DNA from: DATKFM01 sp046154965
GTDB lineage: Bacteria; Pseudomonadota; Alphaproteobacteria; Dongiales; Dongiaceae
DNA length: 64,000 nt
Reading direction: 5' to 3'
NCBI GenBank assembly: GCA_046154965.1
Contig: JBJXDY010000113.1
Location: 12,301 to 76,300, forward strand
The number at the start of each line of letters is the position of its first letter. Position 1 is the first letter of the stretch. Shown here piece after piece: positions 50,240 to 59,762 of the stretch. The notes beneath the pieces were generated by a model, which was not told the DNA's origin, searched no databases, and saw only the letters and a program-made list of their open reading frames with translations. A program made the translations under genes and the position numbers.

Positions 50240-50255
50240 AGTGACCGGCATCACA
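50240..50255. promoter_or_regulatory. CRP/FNR-family operator-like site (proximal)
   Basis: AGTGACCGGCATCACA differs from TGTGA-N6-TCACA only at the first base. It lies in the 353-base gap between the small membrane protein (minus strand) and hbd (also minus), 97 bases upstream of the former's first ATG. Confidence 0.4.
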
Positions 50256-50321
50256 AGAAAGGCGGATTTTGGGCGTTTTTCTGGCGGCAGTGCCATCCGA
50301 CGCCCGCAATCCATGTCACAG

Positions 50322-50337
50322 TGTGACGACGATCACA
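50322..50337. promoter_or_regulatory. CRP/FNR-family operator-like site (distal)
   Basis: TGTGACGACGATCACA is a perfect TGTGA-N6-TCACA. It overlaps an extra GTCACAGTGTGAC inverted repeat (50315-50327) just upstream. It lies 82 bases beyond the proximal site, which would place both on roughly the same DNA face. The rest of the gap to 50496 shows no gene. Confidence 0.55.
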
Positions 50338-50496
50338 GGTTGCAGGCTCGCATAGCGCGCCTGAACCGGGGATGAATGGGACGATGACGCCCGAATCAGC
50401 AGCGCCGATGGCTGCAGGTCAGCGGCGACCGTCGATGCCGGACGTGGATTTGAGGGCCCAGGCGGAATTTGGCCCCTGGGCTGGCGCTTGGAATGG

Positions 50497-51369
50497 TTAG
50501 CGCGTCGGGACGGGCGTGCCTGAGCTGTAGTCGTAGAAGCCGCGATTGACCTTGCGGCCCAGCCAGCCGGCCTCGACATACTTAACGAGCAGCGGGCAGG
50601 GACGGTACTTGCTGTCCGCCAGCCCCTCATAGAGCACCTGCATGACCGCAAGGCAGGTATCCAGGCCGATGAAGTCGGCGAGCTCCAGCGGACCCATGGG
50701 ATGGTGCGCGCCGAGCTTCATGGCGGTGTCGATGGCCTCCACCGAGCCGACACCTTCGTACAGCGTGTAGACCGCCTCGTTCAGCATCGGCAGCAAGATT
50801 CGGTTAACGATAAAGGCAGGAAAGTCCTCGGCCGGCGCCGGCGTCTTGCCCAGCTTCACCGCCATCTCGCGGACCGCGGTGTAGGTGGCGTCGTCCGTGG
50901 CCAGGCCGCGGATCAGCTCCACCAGTTCCATCAGCGGCACCGGGTTCATGAAATGCATGCCCATGAACTTCTGCGGCCGGTCGGTGGAAGCGGCCAGCCG
51001 GGTGATGGAAATTGAGGAGGTGTTGGAGGCGACGATGGCCTCGGGCTTGAGGACCGGACAGAGCGCCTTGAAAATCTGCTTCTTGACGTCTTCCTTCTCG
51101 ACCGCGGCTTCGATGACGATGTCGCAGTCCTTGAGCAGGGCGTATTCGGTGCCGACGGTGATGCGGCCCAGGGCGGCGGTTTTGTCGGCTTCCTTGATCG
51201 TGCCGCGTTTGATCTGGCGGCTCATATTCTGGTCGATGACGGACTTGGCCTTGTCCAGCTGGGTCTTGTCGACATCCACCAGCTTCACCTCGTAGCCCGC
51301 CAGCGAGCTGACATGGGCGATCCCGTTGCCCATCTGACCGGCGCCGATGACGCCAACCTTCTGGATCAT
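50497..51369 (-). CDS. 3-hydroxybutyryl-CoA dehydrogenase
   Basis: A 290-residue NAD(P)-dependent dehydrogenase. The Rossmann motif is VGVIGAGQMGNGIAHVSSLAGY, followed by EAAVEKEDVK, ASNTSSISITRLA with the catalytic His/Glu pair in GMHFMNPVPLMELVE, and the C-terminal PAFIVNRILLPMLNEA. It interconverts acetoacetyl-CoA and 3-hydroxybutyryl-CoA. ATG at 51369 has AAGGAG upstream; the longer TTG/GTG frame runs into etfA. It follows etfA by 44 bases, forming etfB-etfA-hbd. Confidence 0.93.
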   Translation of the reverse strand: MIQKVGVIGAGQMGNGIAHVSSLAGYEVKLVDVDKTQLDKAKSVIDQNMSRQIKRGTIKEADKTAALGRITVGTEYALLKDCDIVIEAAVEKEDVKKQIFKALCPVLKPEAIVASNTSSISITRLAASTDRPQKFMGMHFMNPVPLMELVELIRGLATDDATYTAVREMAVKLGKTPAPAEDFPAFIVNRILLPMLNEAVYTLYEGVGSVEAIDTAMKLGAHHPMGPLELADFIGLDTCLAVMQVLYEGLADSKYRPCPLLVKYVEAGWLGRKVNRGFYDYSSGTPVPTR

Positions 51370-51413
51370 GGCTCGGCTCTCCTTCCCGGAAGCGGATTGG
51401 GTATCGAGGGGCA

Positions 51414-52349
51414 TTACTTGGACAGCTCGGCTTCGAGTTCCGGCACCGCCGTGAACAGGTCCGCCACCAGCCCGTAATCGGCGACCTGGAAGATCGGCGC
51501 CTCCTCGTCCTTGTTGATGGCGACGATGATCTTGCTGTCCTTCATGCCCGCCAGATGCTGGATGGCGCCGGAGATGCCGATCGCGACATAGAGGTCCGGC
51601 GCCACGATCTTGCCGGTTTGGCCGACTTGATACTCGTTGGGCACGAAGCCGGCATCGACGGCGGCGCGCGAGGCGCCGACGGCGGCCTTCAGCTTGTCGG
51701 CCACCTTCTCCAGCATCTTAAAGTTCTCGCCCGCCTGCATGCCGCGGCCGCCGGAGATGACGATGCGCGCCGATGTCAGTTCCGGCCGTTCGGAGCGGCT
51801 GAGCTCCTGGCCGACGAAACTCGACAAGGCGGTATCGCCGGCGCCGCCGATGCTTTCGACCCCTGCGCTGCCGCCTTCGGCAGGTGCGGCGTCGAAGCCG
51901 GTGGCGCGCACGGTGACGAACTTGATCTTGTCTGATGACTGCACGGTGGTGATGGCATTGCCGGCATAGGTAGTGCGGACGAAGGTGTCCGGCGACTCCA
52001 CGCCGATGATCTCGGAGATCTGCGCCACATCCAGCAGTGCGGCGGCGCGGGGCATGGCGCTCTTGGTGACACTGGTGACGGGCGCCATGACGTGGCTATA
52101 GGACGGCGCCAGCTTGACCAGCAAGGCGGCGACGTTCTCGGCCAGCCCATGGGCATAGGCGGCGTCATCGCAGAGCAGCACTTTGGCCACGCCCGGCAAT
52201 TTGGCGCCCGCATCGGCCGCGGCCTTGCAGCCGGTGCCGGCCACCAGCAGATGGATCTCGCCGCCAACCTTCTGGGCCGCGGTCAGGGCATGGAGCGTTC
52301 CGGGCTTCAGGGCCGCGTTATCGTGCTCGGCAATCAGAAGAGTGGCCAT
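51414..52349 (-). CDS. etfA: Electron transfer flavoprotein alpha subunit
   Basis: A 311-residue FAD-binding subunit of ETF, which takes electrons from acyl-CoA dehydrogenases to ETF:quinone oxidoreductase. The N-terminal domain begins MATLLIAEHDNAALKPGTLH. The C-terminal FAD domain has VISGGRGMQAGENFKML, GQTGKIVAPDLYVAIGISGA and IQHLAGMKDSKIIVAINKD. It starts 2 bases after the etfB stop. Likely client in this window: the mcd product. Confidence 0.97.
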   Translation of the reverse strand: MATLLIAEHDNAALKPGTLHALTAAQKVGGEIHLLVAGTGCKAAADAGAKLPGVAKVLLCDDAAYAHGLAENVAALLVKLAPSYSHVMAPVTSVTKSAMPRAAALLDVAQISEIIGVESPDTFVRTTYAGNAITTVQSSDKIKFVTVRATGFDAAPAEGGSAGVESIGGAGDTALSSFVGQELSRSERPELTSARIVISGGRGMQAGENFKMLEKVADKLKAAVGASRAAVDAGFVPNEYQVGQTGKIVAPDLYVAIGISGAIQHLAGMKDSKIIVAINKDEEAPIFQVADYGLVADLFTAVPELEAELSK

Positions 52350-52351
52350 GG

Positions 52352-53101
52352 TCAGATCACCTTCGCTTCATTGCGCAGCTTGTCCACCAGTTCGGCCACG
52401 CTCTTCACCTTGATGCCCGATTTCCGCTTCGGCGGCTCGGCAACCTTCAGGGTTTTCAGCCGCGGCGCCACATCGACGCCCAGGGCATCGGGGGTCAGCG
52501 CCTCGATCGGCTTCTTCTTCGCCTTCATGATGTTGGGCAGCGAGGCGTAGCGCGGCTCGTTCAGCCGCAAATCCGTGGTCATGACCGCCGGCAGCTTCAG
52601 GGAAATGGTCTCCAGGCCGGCATCGACCTCGCGGGTCACCGTGGCGTCGCTGCCATTGGGCACGATCTTCGAGGCGAAGGTGGCCTGGGGCCAGCCCAGC
52701 AGGCCCGCCAGCATCTGGCCGGTCTGGTTGCAATCGTCATCCACCGCCTGCTTGCCCAGCAGCACGATCTGCGGCTGCTCCTTGGCGGCGACGGCCTTCA
52801 GCAGCTTGGCGACGGCCAGCGGCTGCAGTTCCACATCGGTCTGCACATGGATGCCGCGGTCCGCGCCCATGGCCAGCGCCGTGCGAATCGTTTCCTGAGC
52901 GGACGCGCCGCCGCAGGACACGGCGACGATCTCGGTGGCCTTGCCGGCCTCCTTCATGCGGATCGCCTCTTCGACGGCGATCTCGCAGAACGGATTCATG
53001 GCCATCTTCACATTGGCCGTTTCGACGCCCGTGCCGTCGGCCTTGACCCTGACTTTGACGTTGGCATCGATGACGCGTTTGACCGCGACCAGAACCTTCA
53101 T
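52352..53101 (-). CDS. etfB: Electron transfer flavoprotein beta subunit
   Basis: A 249-residue AMP-binding subunit of ETF. It starts MKVLVAVKRVIDANVKVRV and has NPFCEIAVEEAIRMKEAG and LLGKQAVDDDCNQTGQMLA (AMP/FAD-contact loop), with the recognition-loop region LPAVMTTDLRLNEPRYASLP. ATG at 53101 is conserved; the longer frame upstream is in the 300-base leader. It is first gene of etfB-etfA-hbd. Confidence 0.97.
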   Translation of the reverse strand: MKVLVAVKRVIDANVKVRVKADGTGVETANVKMAMNPFCEIAVEEAIRMKEAGKATEIVAVSCGGASAQETIRTALAMGADRGIHVQTDVELQPLAVAKLLKAVAAKEQPQIVLLGKQAVDDDCNQTGQMLAGLLGWPQATFASKIVPNGSDATVTREVDAGLETISLKLPAVMTTDLRLNEPRYASLPNIMKAKKKPIEALTPDALGVDVAPRLKTLKVAEPPKRKSGIKVKSVAELVDKLRNEAKVI

Positions 53102-53401
53102 GGCGAACCTTGGATTAGATGAGTTACGACCGGCAACTTTCTTGCAGAGCAGCAAGGCGCGAAACGGCGCTTGCGCGGCATTCTGCTTGTGTACTTCGCG
53201 GGTGCACAATAGGTTTGGCGGCCCGGTGTGTCAACGCAGCCAGGACCTTGAAAAGCCGGTGAAACCGCGGCTTTGCAGGTGTCTTTGGATCGGCGGCGGC
53301 CGGTTTACGGCCGGAGATCGGGTCAGGGTGCCGGCACGGCGGCAAAACCAGTGGATACTACCGGTTCGCGGCCCCCGGCGACGCCCGGGCCGGGATAGGC
53401 C
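53102..53401. other. Leader region upstream of etfBA
   Basis: A 300-base gap between the stop of the 53402 gene and etfB, both on the minus strand. It contains GC-rich inverted pairs near 53284-53312 (GGCGGCGGCCGG / GGCCGG) and near 53369-53393, which may form the terminator of the upstream gene. No ORF with coding character and no recognised operator was found. Confidence 0.4.
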
Positions 53402-53812
53402 CTAGGGCTCGATGAGGGACAGTTCGATCTTGCCGATCCGCGACCCTTTGGGGGTCATCAGCGGCACCACCGCCCGGTTGTCGGCGATCCGGCCTTCGGC
53501 TTTGAATTCCCGGGCCACCACGCCCTCATCGTTGCTGCGCATGGTGCCGGTAATCGACACGCGGTCGCCCTGGATATCGCCCGTGAAGGAGATGCGGGTG
53601 CCGTCGAAATTGAACCGCTGCTCGTAGATCTTTCGCGAGCCCGCGGCCTCGATCATGAACGAGGGGCCGGCGCGGTTGACCATGAGTTGAAACTTCAACT
53701 CCCCCGGTTCGACAGCCGTGAAATTGTAGTACAGGGCCTGGCCGATCAGCAGGGCGCCGATGGTGAAGAGAACGATCTCCGTCCAAGTCCGTTTTCGGCT
53801 GCGTTCCGACAT
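53402..53812 (-). CDS. Membrane-anchored hypothetical protein
   Basis: A 136-residue protein with an Arg-rich start (MSERSRKRTWTE), one TM (IVLFTIGALLIGQALYYNF) and a beta-rich extracytoplasmic domain (MIEAAGSRKIYEQRFNF, ISFTGDIQGDRVSITGTMRS). ATG at 53812 follows AGGGAAA; the longer frame has no better start. It lies between etfB and the adenosyltransferase on the same strand. The family is not recognised. Confidence 0.6.
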   Translation of the reverse strand: MSERSRKRTWTEIVLFTIGALLIGQALYYNFTAVEPGELKFQLMVNRAGPSFMIEAAGSRKIYEQRFNFDGTRISFTGDIQGDRVSITGTMRSNDEGVVAREFKAEGRIADNRAVVPLMTPKGSRIGKIELSLIEP

Positions 53813-53890
53813 TTTCCCTGATCCCACAAGACACCGCCGGCGGGCGGCAATCAGCGGTTCCCGAGCGCGCCGCACCTGCCGGGAGGGCAG

Positions 53891-54463
53891 TCAGCTTTCG
53901 TCGCGGGTCGCGCCCGGCTGCCACAACACGTCGCGCTTGCCGTTGTCGTTGAGGACGCGGGCCAGCACGAACAGATGGTCGGAGAGCCGGTTGATGTACT
54001 TGATCGCAACTGGGTTAATTTTCTCTTTACCGGCCAGCAGGGTCATGTCCCGTTCCGCCCGGCGGACGATGGTGCGGGCGAGGTGCAGATGGGCGGCCCC
54101 GGCGCTGCCGCCGGGCAGGATGAAGGAATCGAGCGGCGCCAGCTTGGCGTTCATGCGGTCGATCTCCCGTTCCAGCCGGGTCACCTGGGCCTCGATCATC
54201 CGCAGAACCGGCCCCTTGGGCGCCGGCGTTTCCGGCCGGCAGAGATCGGCGCCGAGATCGAACAGGTCGTTCTGGATGCGGGCCAGCATCCTGTCGGCAT
54301 CGCCCCTGGCATGCAGACGCGCCACGCCGACCGCCCCGTTGGCCTCGTCCACGGTGCCGTAGGCGGCGACGCGCAGATCGTGCTTGGCGACGCGCTGGCC
54401 GTTGCCTAGCGAGGTTTTCCCTTTGTCGCCGCCGCGGGTGTAGATGCGGGTGAGTTTCACCAT
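53891..54463 (-). CDS. PduO-type cob(I)alamin adenosyltransferase
   Basis: A 190-residue ATP:corrinoid adenosyltransferase that makes adenosylcobalamin. The ATP-binding N-terminus is RIYTRGGDKGKTSLGNGQRV. The trimer-forming helices contain GTVDEANGAVGVAR, FILPGGSAGAAHLHLARTIV then RRAERD, and the C-terminal INRLSDHLFVLARVLN. It would supply cofactor to nrdJ at 37330 and to mutases of the ethylmalonyl-CoA pathway. It is downstream of the HIG1 gene on the same strand. Confidence 0.95.
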   Translation of the reverse strand: MVKLTRIYTRGGDKGKTSLGNGQRVAKHDLRVAAYGTVDEANGAVGVARLHARGDADRMLARIQNDLFDLGADLCRPETPAPKGPVLRMIEAQVTRLEREIDRMNAKLAPLDSFILPGGSAGAAHLHLARTIVRRAERDMTLLAGKEKINPVAIKYINRLSDHLFVLARVLNDNGKRDVLWQPGATRDES

Positions 54464-54479
54464 GACGGGCCGGCAGCCT

Positions 54480-54668
54480 TTAGCGGCTGGCGAGGAACAG
54501 GGCGATCAGGACCAGCGCGATGGTGATCGCCTGGAACAGGACGCGGAACCGCATGAACAGGTTGCCGTACTTGCGGTTGAATTCGCCGCCGCGGGCCATG
54601 GAGAAGAGGCCGAGGAACAGCACGGCGATGGTCGCGATGCCGGCGATGATGATGAAGGAGAGATTCAT
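54480..54668 (-). CDS. Twin-transmembrane HIG1 domain protein
   Basis: A 62-residue protein with two TM helices (FIIIAGIATIAVLFLGLF; FQAITIALVLIALFL) joined by the basic loop GGEFNRKYGNLFMRFRVLF. The RKYGNLFMRFRVLFQ block matches the HIG1/hypoxia-induced domain, whose bacterial relatives are linked to cytochrome oxidase assembly or activity. ATG at 54668 is chosen over an upstream TTG. It precedes the adenosyltransferase by 16 bases, a conserved alphaproteobacterial pairing. Confidence 0.8.
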   Translation of the reverse strand: MNLSFIIIAGIATIAVLFLGLFSMARGGEFNRKYGNLFMRFRVLFQAITIALVLIALFLASR

Positions 54669-54728
54669 GATGATCGAATATAGGGGCGTCAACGGCAGTG
54701 GGCCAGGGACTTGGAGCCGCGCGGGCCG

Positions 54729-55379
54729 CTAGGCCACGCCGATCAGCCGCGGCAACGCCGCCATATCCTCGAACAGCTCTCCGCCGGCGCGCCGCATGCC
54801 GTCGCGGTCCACATAGGCAGCCGCGGCATAGGCCATGACCCGCATGCGCGCGGCGACACCGGCGGTGACGCCGGCCACCGAGTCCTCGACCACGATGCAG
54901 TCGCCCGGTGCTGCACCCATGGATTTGGCGGCGTGCAGGAACAGATCGGGCGCCGGCTTGCCGTTCTTGACCATGGCCGAGTTGTAGATGCGCCCGGCCA
55001 CCCGCGGCATCAGGCCGGAGGATCCGAGGGTGATATCCATCTTCGCCATCTCGCCTGACGAAGCGACGCAATAGGGCACCCGCGCGGCCTCCAGCGCGTC
55101 GAGGGCTTCGAAGATGCCGGGAATGGGCGGCACGCCATGGCGGCGCAGCGTTTCGTGAGCGGCGTCATGCCAGGCCTCGACCCAGCCCGCGGGCACCGGC
55201 CGTCCCAGCGCCGCCTCGATCACCTCGACGCATGATTTGGTGGAGCGGCCGAGGAATTTCTGCATGCATTCCGCCATCGACCAGTCCAGGCCGAGGGCGC
55301 GCACCATGTCGTTGTCGGCCTGAAAGGCGATGGTCTCGCTGTCCACGAGCACGCCGTCGCAATCGAAGATCACCAGCAC
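54729..55379 (-). CDS. HAD-IA family phosphatase / phosphoglucomutase-like
   Basis: A 216-residue HAD hydrolase. Motif I is VIFDCDGVLVDSE with nucleophile D6 and acid D8. Motif II is ASSGEMAK, motif III is the Lys in VKNGKPAPDLFL, and motif IV is VVEDSVAGVTAGVAA. A helical cap (about 15-85) marks subclass IA with beta-phosphoglucomutase and phosphoglycolate phosphatase relatives. The substrate is unresolved. Confidence 0.88.
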   Translation of the reverse strand: MLVIFDCDGVLVDSETIAFQADNDMVRALGLDWSMAECMQKFLGRSTKSCVEVIEAALGRPVPAGWVEAWHDAAHETLRRHGVPPIPGIFEALDALEAARVPYCVASSGEMAKMDITLGSSGLMPRVAGRIYNSAMVKNGKPAPDLFLHAAKSMGAAPGDCIVVEDSVAGVTAGVAARMRVMAYAAAAYVDRDGMRRAGGELFEDMAALPRLIGVA

Positions 55380-55535
55380 GCAATCACCTTCGGCAGTTGC
55401 TCGGGCCGCGGCCCGAAAGGCGCGGATTACTACCCGGAAGAAGTGGGCCGCGTCCAGACGGGATACGAAGCTTCACTCCATGCCGGCCTCTTTTTAGCGC
55501 TGAAATATTTCGGTATCTTGCCGGCACTGTCATCA

Positions 55536-56504
55536 ATGAGCAGCGACATGACCGATCCGTTGCCAAGTTGGACCATAGATCGCCGGGGTCTGCGATACTG
55601 GAGCGGCCCGCCATACTGGACAAACGTGACCAACGGTACGGTGGTCGAGTGTGTCGCTGACCGCCCTGTCGCGGCCTATGGCTGTATCGCAATGGACGGA
55701 AGCCGCGTTACCGCCGTTTGTGCCGCGTCATCCGGACCCGATGAAGACCCGCAGTGGTTCCTGCCTCGGTCCGATGGCTCGTTTCAAAGCGGCAACCTTG
55801 AGCCCACCGCAGACGGCCTGCGTTTCGTTGCGGCGCCAGCGCGCGGTCAATCTGCAGCGATGTATTGGCAAGGCGGTGAGAAGGGCCGTGCGACTTCCGG
55901 CGAACGCGGCGGCTCCCGCTGGAGTGGCCCGATGATCGATGGCGAATCGCACGGGCCGGCAGTCATTGAAAAGCACAATGGCCGAATGCTAGCGATTCGT
56001 GGTTGCAAATTCAGCGATGGCTCGCGAGGCAGCGTACTGCCCAGCGGCCCCAGCTATGAGATTCGCGGAGGCCAAGCTGTTCAACGTGAAGCCATATGGC
56101 GTCGACCTTTGCCCGACGGTTCATGGCTTGAAGGAAACGTCCAGATCACGACCACGGACATCGTCTTCATTGACGGTCCACAACGCCAGAAACGGCAGAT
56201 CGGGATGCCTTCGTCGAGCGAAGCACCTGATCTGTCGGCCGACTTGCTGAGTTCGCCCCGTATTGCCGAACTGGTCAAAGATATTCGCTTTGCGACCAAC
56301 CTCTATCGCGCGCTCTGCAATACGCAGTGGATTCGAAATGATCGGAAGTCGAGCATAAGCTGGCGCAATGCGGGCGGTATCGTCGCCCGTCTACGCGACC
56401 TCAATGAAGAATACATAGATTTCAACTGCAGCGGCGATGAAGGTGTCGTAGCGGAGGACGTCGCCGCCGAACTTCGCCTCTTAGGATGGACCGAGGCGTC
56501 ATAG
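55536..56504 (+). CDS. Hypothetical protein with MORN-like DGS repeats
   Basis: A 322-residue protein (a second ATG at 55548 is possible). Residues 1-220 are beta-rich with recurring Asp-Gly-Ser units (AMDGSRVTAV, RSDGSFQSGNL, FSDGSRGSVL, LPDGSWLEGNV) at about 45-50 residue steps, resembling widely spaced MORN repeats. The last 95 residues are helical (IAELVKDIRFATNLYRAL, EDVAAELRLLGW). No signal peptide or catalytic motif is seen. The GC content is lower than its neighbours and it stands alone, so it may be a recent acquisition. Confidence 0.65.
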   Translation: MSSDMTDPLPSWTIDRRGLRYWSGPPYWTNVTNGTVVECVADRPVAAYGCIAMDGSRVTAVCAASSGPDEDPQWFLPRSDGSFQSGNLEPTADGLRFVAAPARGQSAAMYWQGGEKGRATSGERGGSRWSGPMIDGESHGPAVIEKHNGRMLAIRGCKFSDGSRGSVLPSGPSYEIRGGQAVQREAIWRRPLPDGSWLEGNVQITTTDIVFIDGPQRQKRQIGMPSSSEAPDLSADLLSSPRIAELVKDIRFATNLYRALCNTQWIRNDRKSSISWRNAGGIVARLRDLNEEYIDFNCSGDEGVVAEDVAAELRLLGWTEAS

Positions 56505-56516
56505 CAGAAACAACTT

Positions 56517-58199
56517 TCAATTTCGCCCGCTGAGCAGCCCGCGCGCGATCACCTGCGCCTGGATCTCCGCCGCGCCCTCGAAGATGTTGAGGATGCGGGC
56601 GTCGCAGAGGACGCGGGAGATGGCGTATTCTTCGGCATAGCCGTTGCCGCCATGGACCTGCAGCGCGTTGTCGGCATTGGCCCAGGCGACGCGGGCGGCC
56701 AGCAGCTTGGCCATGCCGGCCTCGATGTCGCAGCGCTTGTCGCTGTCCTTCTGCCGCGCGGCGAACCAGGTGAGCTGGCGCGCCACCATGGTCTCCACCG
56801 CCATCCAGGCCAGCTTATGAGCGACGCGGGGGAATTCATAGATCGGCTTGCCGAACTGCACCCGGCCCTTGGCATAGGCGAGGCCGAGCTCCATGGCGTT
56901 CCGCGCCACGCCGACGGCGCGCGCCGCGGTCTGCACGCGCGCGGATTCGAACGTGGCCATGAGCTGCTTGAAGCCCTGGCCCTCGATGCCGCCCAGCAGA
57001 TTCTCCGCCTTCACCTCGAAGCCGTCGAAGGCCAGTTCGAATTCCTTCATGCCGCGATAGCCGAGCACGCGGATCTCGCCTCCGGTCATTCCCTTTGCGG
57101 GGAACGGGTTCTCTTCCGTGCCCCGCGGCTTCTCCGCCAGGAACATGGAGAGGCCGCGATAGCCGGCCTCGTTCGGATCGGTACGGGCCAGCAGCGTCAT
57201 CACATCGCTGCGCGCCGCATGGGTGATCCAGGTCTTGTTGCCGGTGATGCGGTAGCTGTTGCCGTCGCGCACGGCGCGGGTGCGGAGAGAGCCCAGATCG
57301 GAGCCGGTGCCCGGCTCCGTGAACACGGCGGTCGGCAGAATCTCGCCGGACGCCAGCCTGGGCAACCATTTCTGCTTCTGCGCCTCGGTGCCGCCGAGGC
57401 GGATCAGTTCGGCGGCGATCTCGCTGCGGGTGCCCAGCGAACCGAGGCCGATATAGCCGCGCGACAGCTCCTCCGTCACCACGCACATCGCCAGCTTGCC
57501 GAGCCCGAGGCCGCCGTAGCTTTCCGGCACGGTCAGGCCAAAGATGCCGAGCTCCGCCAGCGCTTCGATGACCGACATCGGGATATAGGCATCCTGCCGA
57601 TGCCACTCATGGGCGTCGTCGCGATGATCGTCGGCGAAGCGGCGGAACTGCTCGCGGATCATTGTCAGGGAATCGTCGTCGAGTGCCGCGTCGCCGAATT
57701 CGCTGTCGGCGATGAGGTCTGCGAGCCGCATCAGCACCGCGTTGCCGGCGCCGTTGCGTGTCAGCGCCGCCACGGACGGATCGGCGGCAAAGGCCGCCGC
57801 CTCATTCTGCATGTCGAGATCGGACGGCCGCAGGATTTCGCCCTGGCTCATGGGCAGGCCGCCGGTCATCTGCGCGAGATACTCGGCGAACGCCGCCTGA
57901 CAGATCAGCGCTTCCCGTTCGCCGAGGCGGCCGCTGTTGGCAAGCCGTTGCGCCCAGCCGAGGGTTTCGCGCAGCGCAGTGACATAAGTGGTGAGCCAGG
58001 ACAGCCCATGCGCCGCGCGCTGCTCGCGGTCGAGCAAGTTTGCGTCGAGCTTGCCGCCGGGCGCAACCAGCCGCTCGACAGTGCTACGCGCCTGCGCCGC
58101 ATAGGCCTCGGCCGCCGTCAGCGCGCGGGCGCAGAGCGGCAGCAGATCCGGCAGCAAGAGTCGCGTTTCGGCCACGGCCGATTGTGCTGTCTGGGGCAT
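56517..58199 (-). CDS. mcd: Acyl-CoA dehydrogenase, probable methylsuccinyl-CoA dehydrogenase
   Basis: A 560-residue FAD enzyme. An unusual N-terminal helical extension (about 1-160) precedes the acyl-CoA dehydrogenase domain (FGLTVPESYGGLGLGKLAMC; TAVFTEPGTGSDLGSLRTRA; QVHGGNGYAEEYAISRVLCD with the FAD contact; YEFPRVAHKLAWMAVETMVA). The extended form directly behind ccr is characteristic of methylsuccinyl-CoA dehydrogenase, which oxidises (2S)-methylsuccinyl-CoA to mesaconyl-CoA in the ethylmalonyl-CoA pathway and passes electrons to ETF. The gap to ccr is 35 bases, so they form an operon. Confidence 0.9.
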   Translation of the reverse strand: MPQTAQSAVAETRLLLPDLLPLCARALTAAEAYAAQARSTVERLVAPGGKLDANLLDREQRAAHGLSWLTTYVTALRETLGWAQRLANSGRLGEREALICQAAFAEYLAQMTGGLPMSQGEILRPSDLDMQNEAAAFAADPSVAALTRNGAGNAVLMRLADLIADSEFGDAALDDDSLTMIREQFRRFADDHRDDAHEWHRQDAYIPMSVIEALAELGIFGLTVPESYGGLGLGKLAMCVVTEELSRGYIGLGSLGTRSEIAAELIRLGGTEAQKQKWLPRLASGEILPTAVFTEPGTGSDLGSLRTRAVRDGNSYRITGNKTWITHAARSDVMTLLARTDPNEAGYRGLSMFLAEKPRGTEENPFPAKGMTGGEIRVLGYRGMKEFELAFDGFEVKAENLLGGIEGQGFKQLMATFESARVQTAARAVGVARNAMELGLAYAKGRVQFGKPIYEFPRVAHKLAWMAVETMVARQLTWFAARQKDSDKRCDIEAGMAKLLAARVAWANADNALQVHGGNGYAEEYAISRVLCDARILNIFEGAAEIQAQVIARGLLSGRN

Positions 58200-58234
58200 G
58201 GCAGGTGCAACCGCGGCCCGGGCGTTTCAGCCGC

Positions 58235-59515
<1,281 letters not shown>

Positions 59516-59584
59516 CGTTGGGCCTCCTCGCGAGCATCCTGTTCTTCGCCGCCGCCATCGGCGAGCGCGATCATGTGCTTAGCG

Positions 59585-59613
59585 AATGCAGCATAATTTT
59601 GCAATGCAGTATA
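59585..59613. promoter_or_regulatory. Tandem AATGCAGYATA repeat upstream of ccr
   Basis: AATGCAGCATA (59585-59595) and AATGCAGTATA (59603-59613) are direct repeats with an 18-base period, 70-98 bases upstream of the ccr start in an AT-rich gap (59516-59762). An 18-21-base period would place two protein dimers near the same DNA face. It may bind the ccr regulator. The rest of the gap has no gene; CAATATTG occurs at 59722-59729. Confidence 0.45.
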
Positions 59614-59762
59614 GGAGATTTGTTGCGCTCAATAGGCGCCACACGCAATTAAATGGACTTAACTATCTGTCCTGCGAAATTTAATTTCTGTTCTTGTCTT
59701 TCTAAGCACTCAAGCGCGCAACAATATTGCGTTGCGGTAGGCCGTTCGCCTTGGAAATCCGC

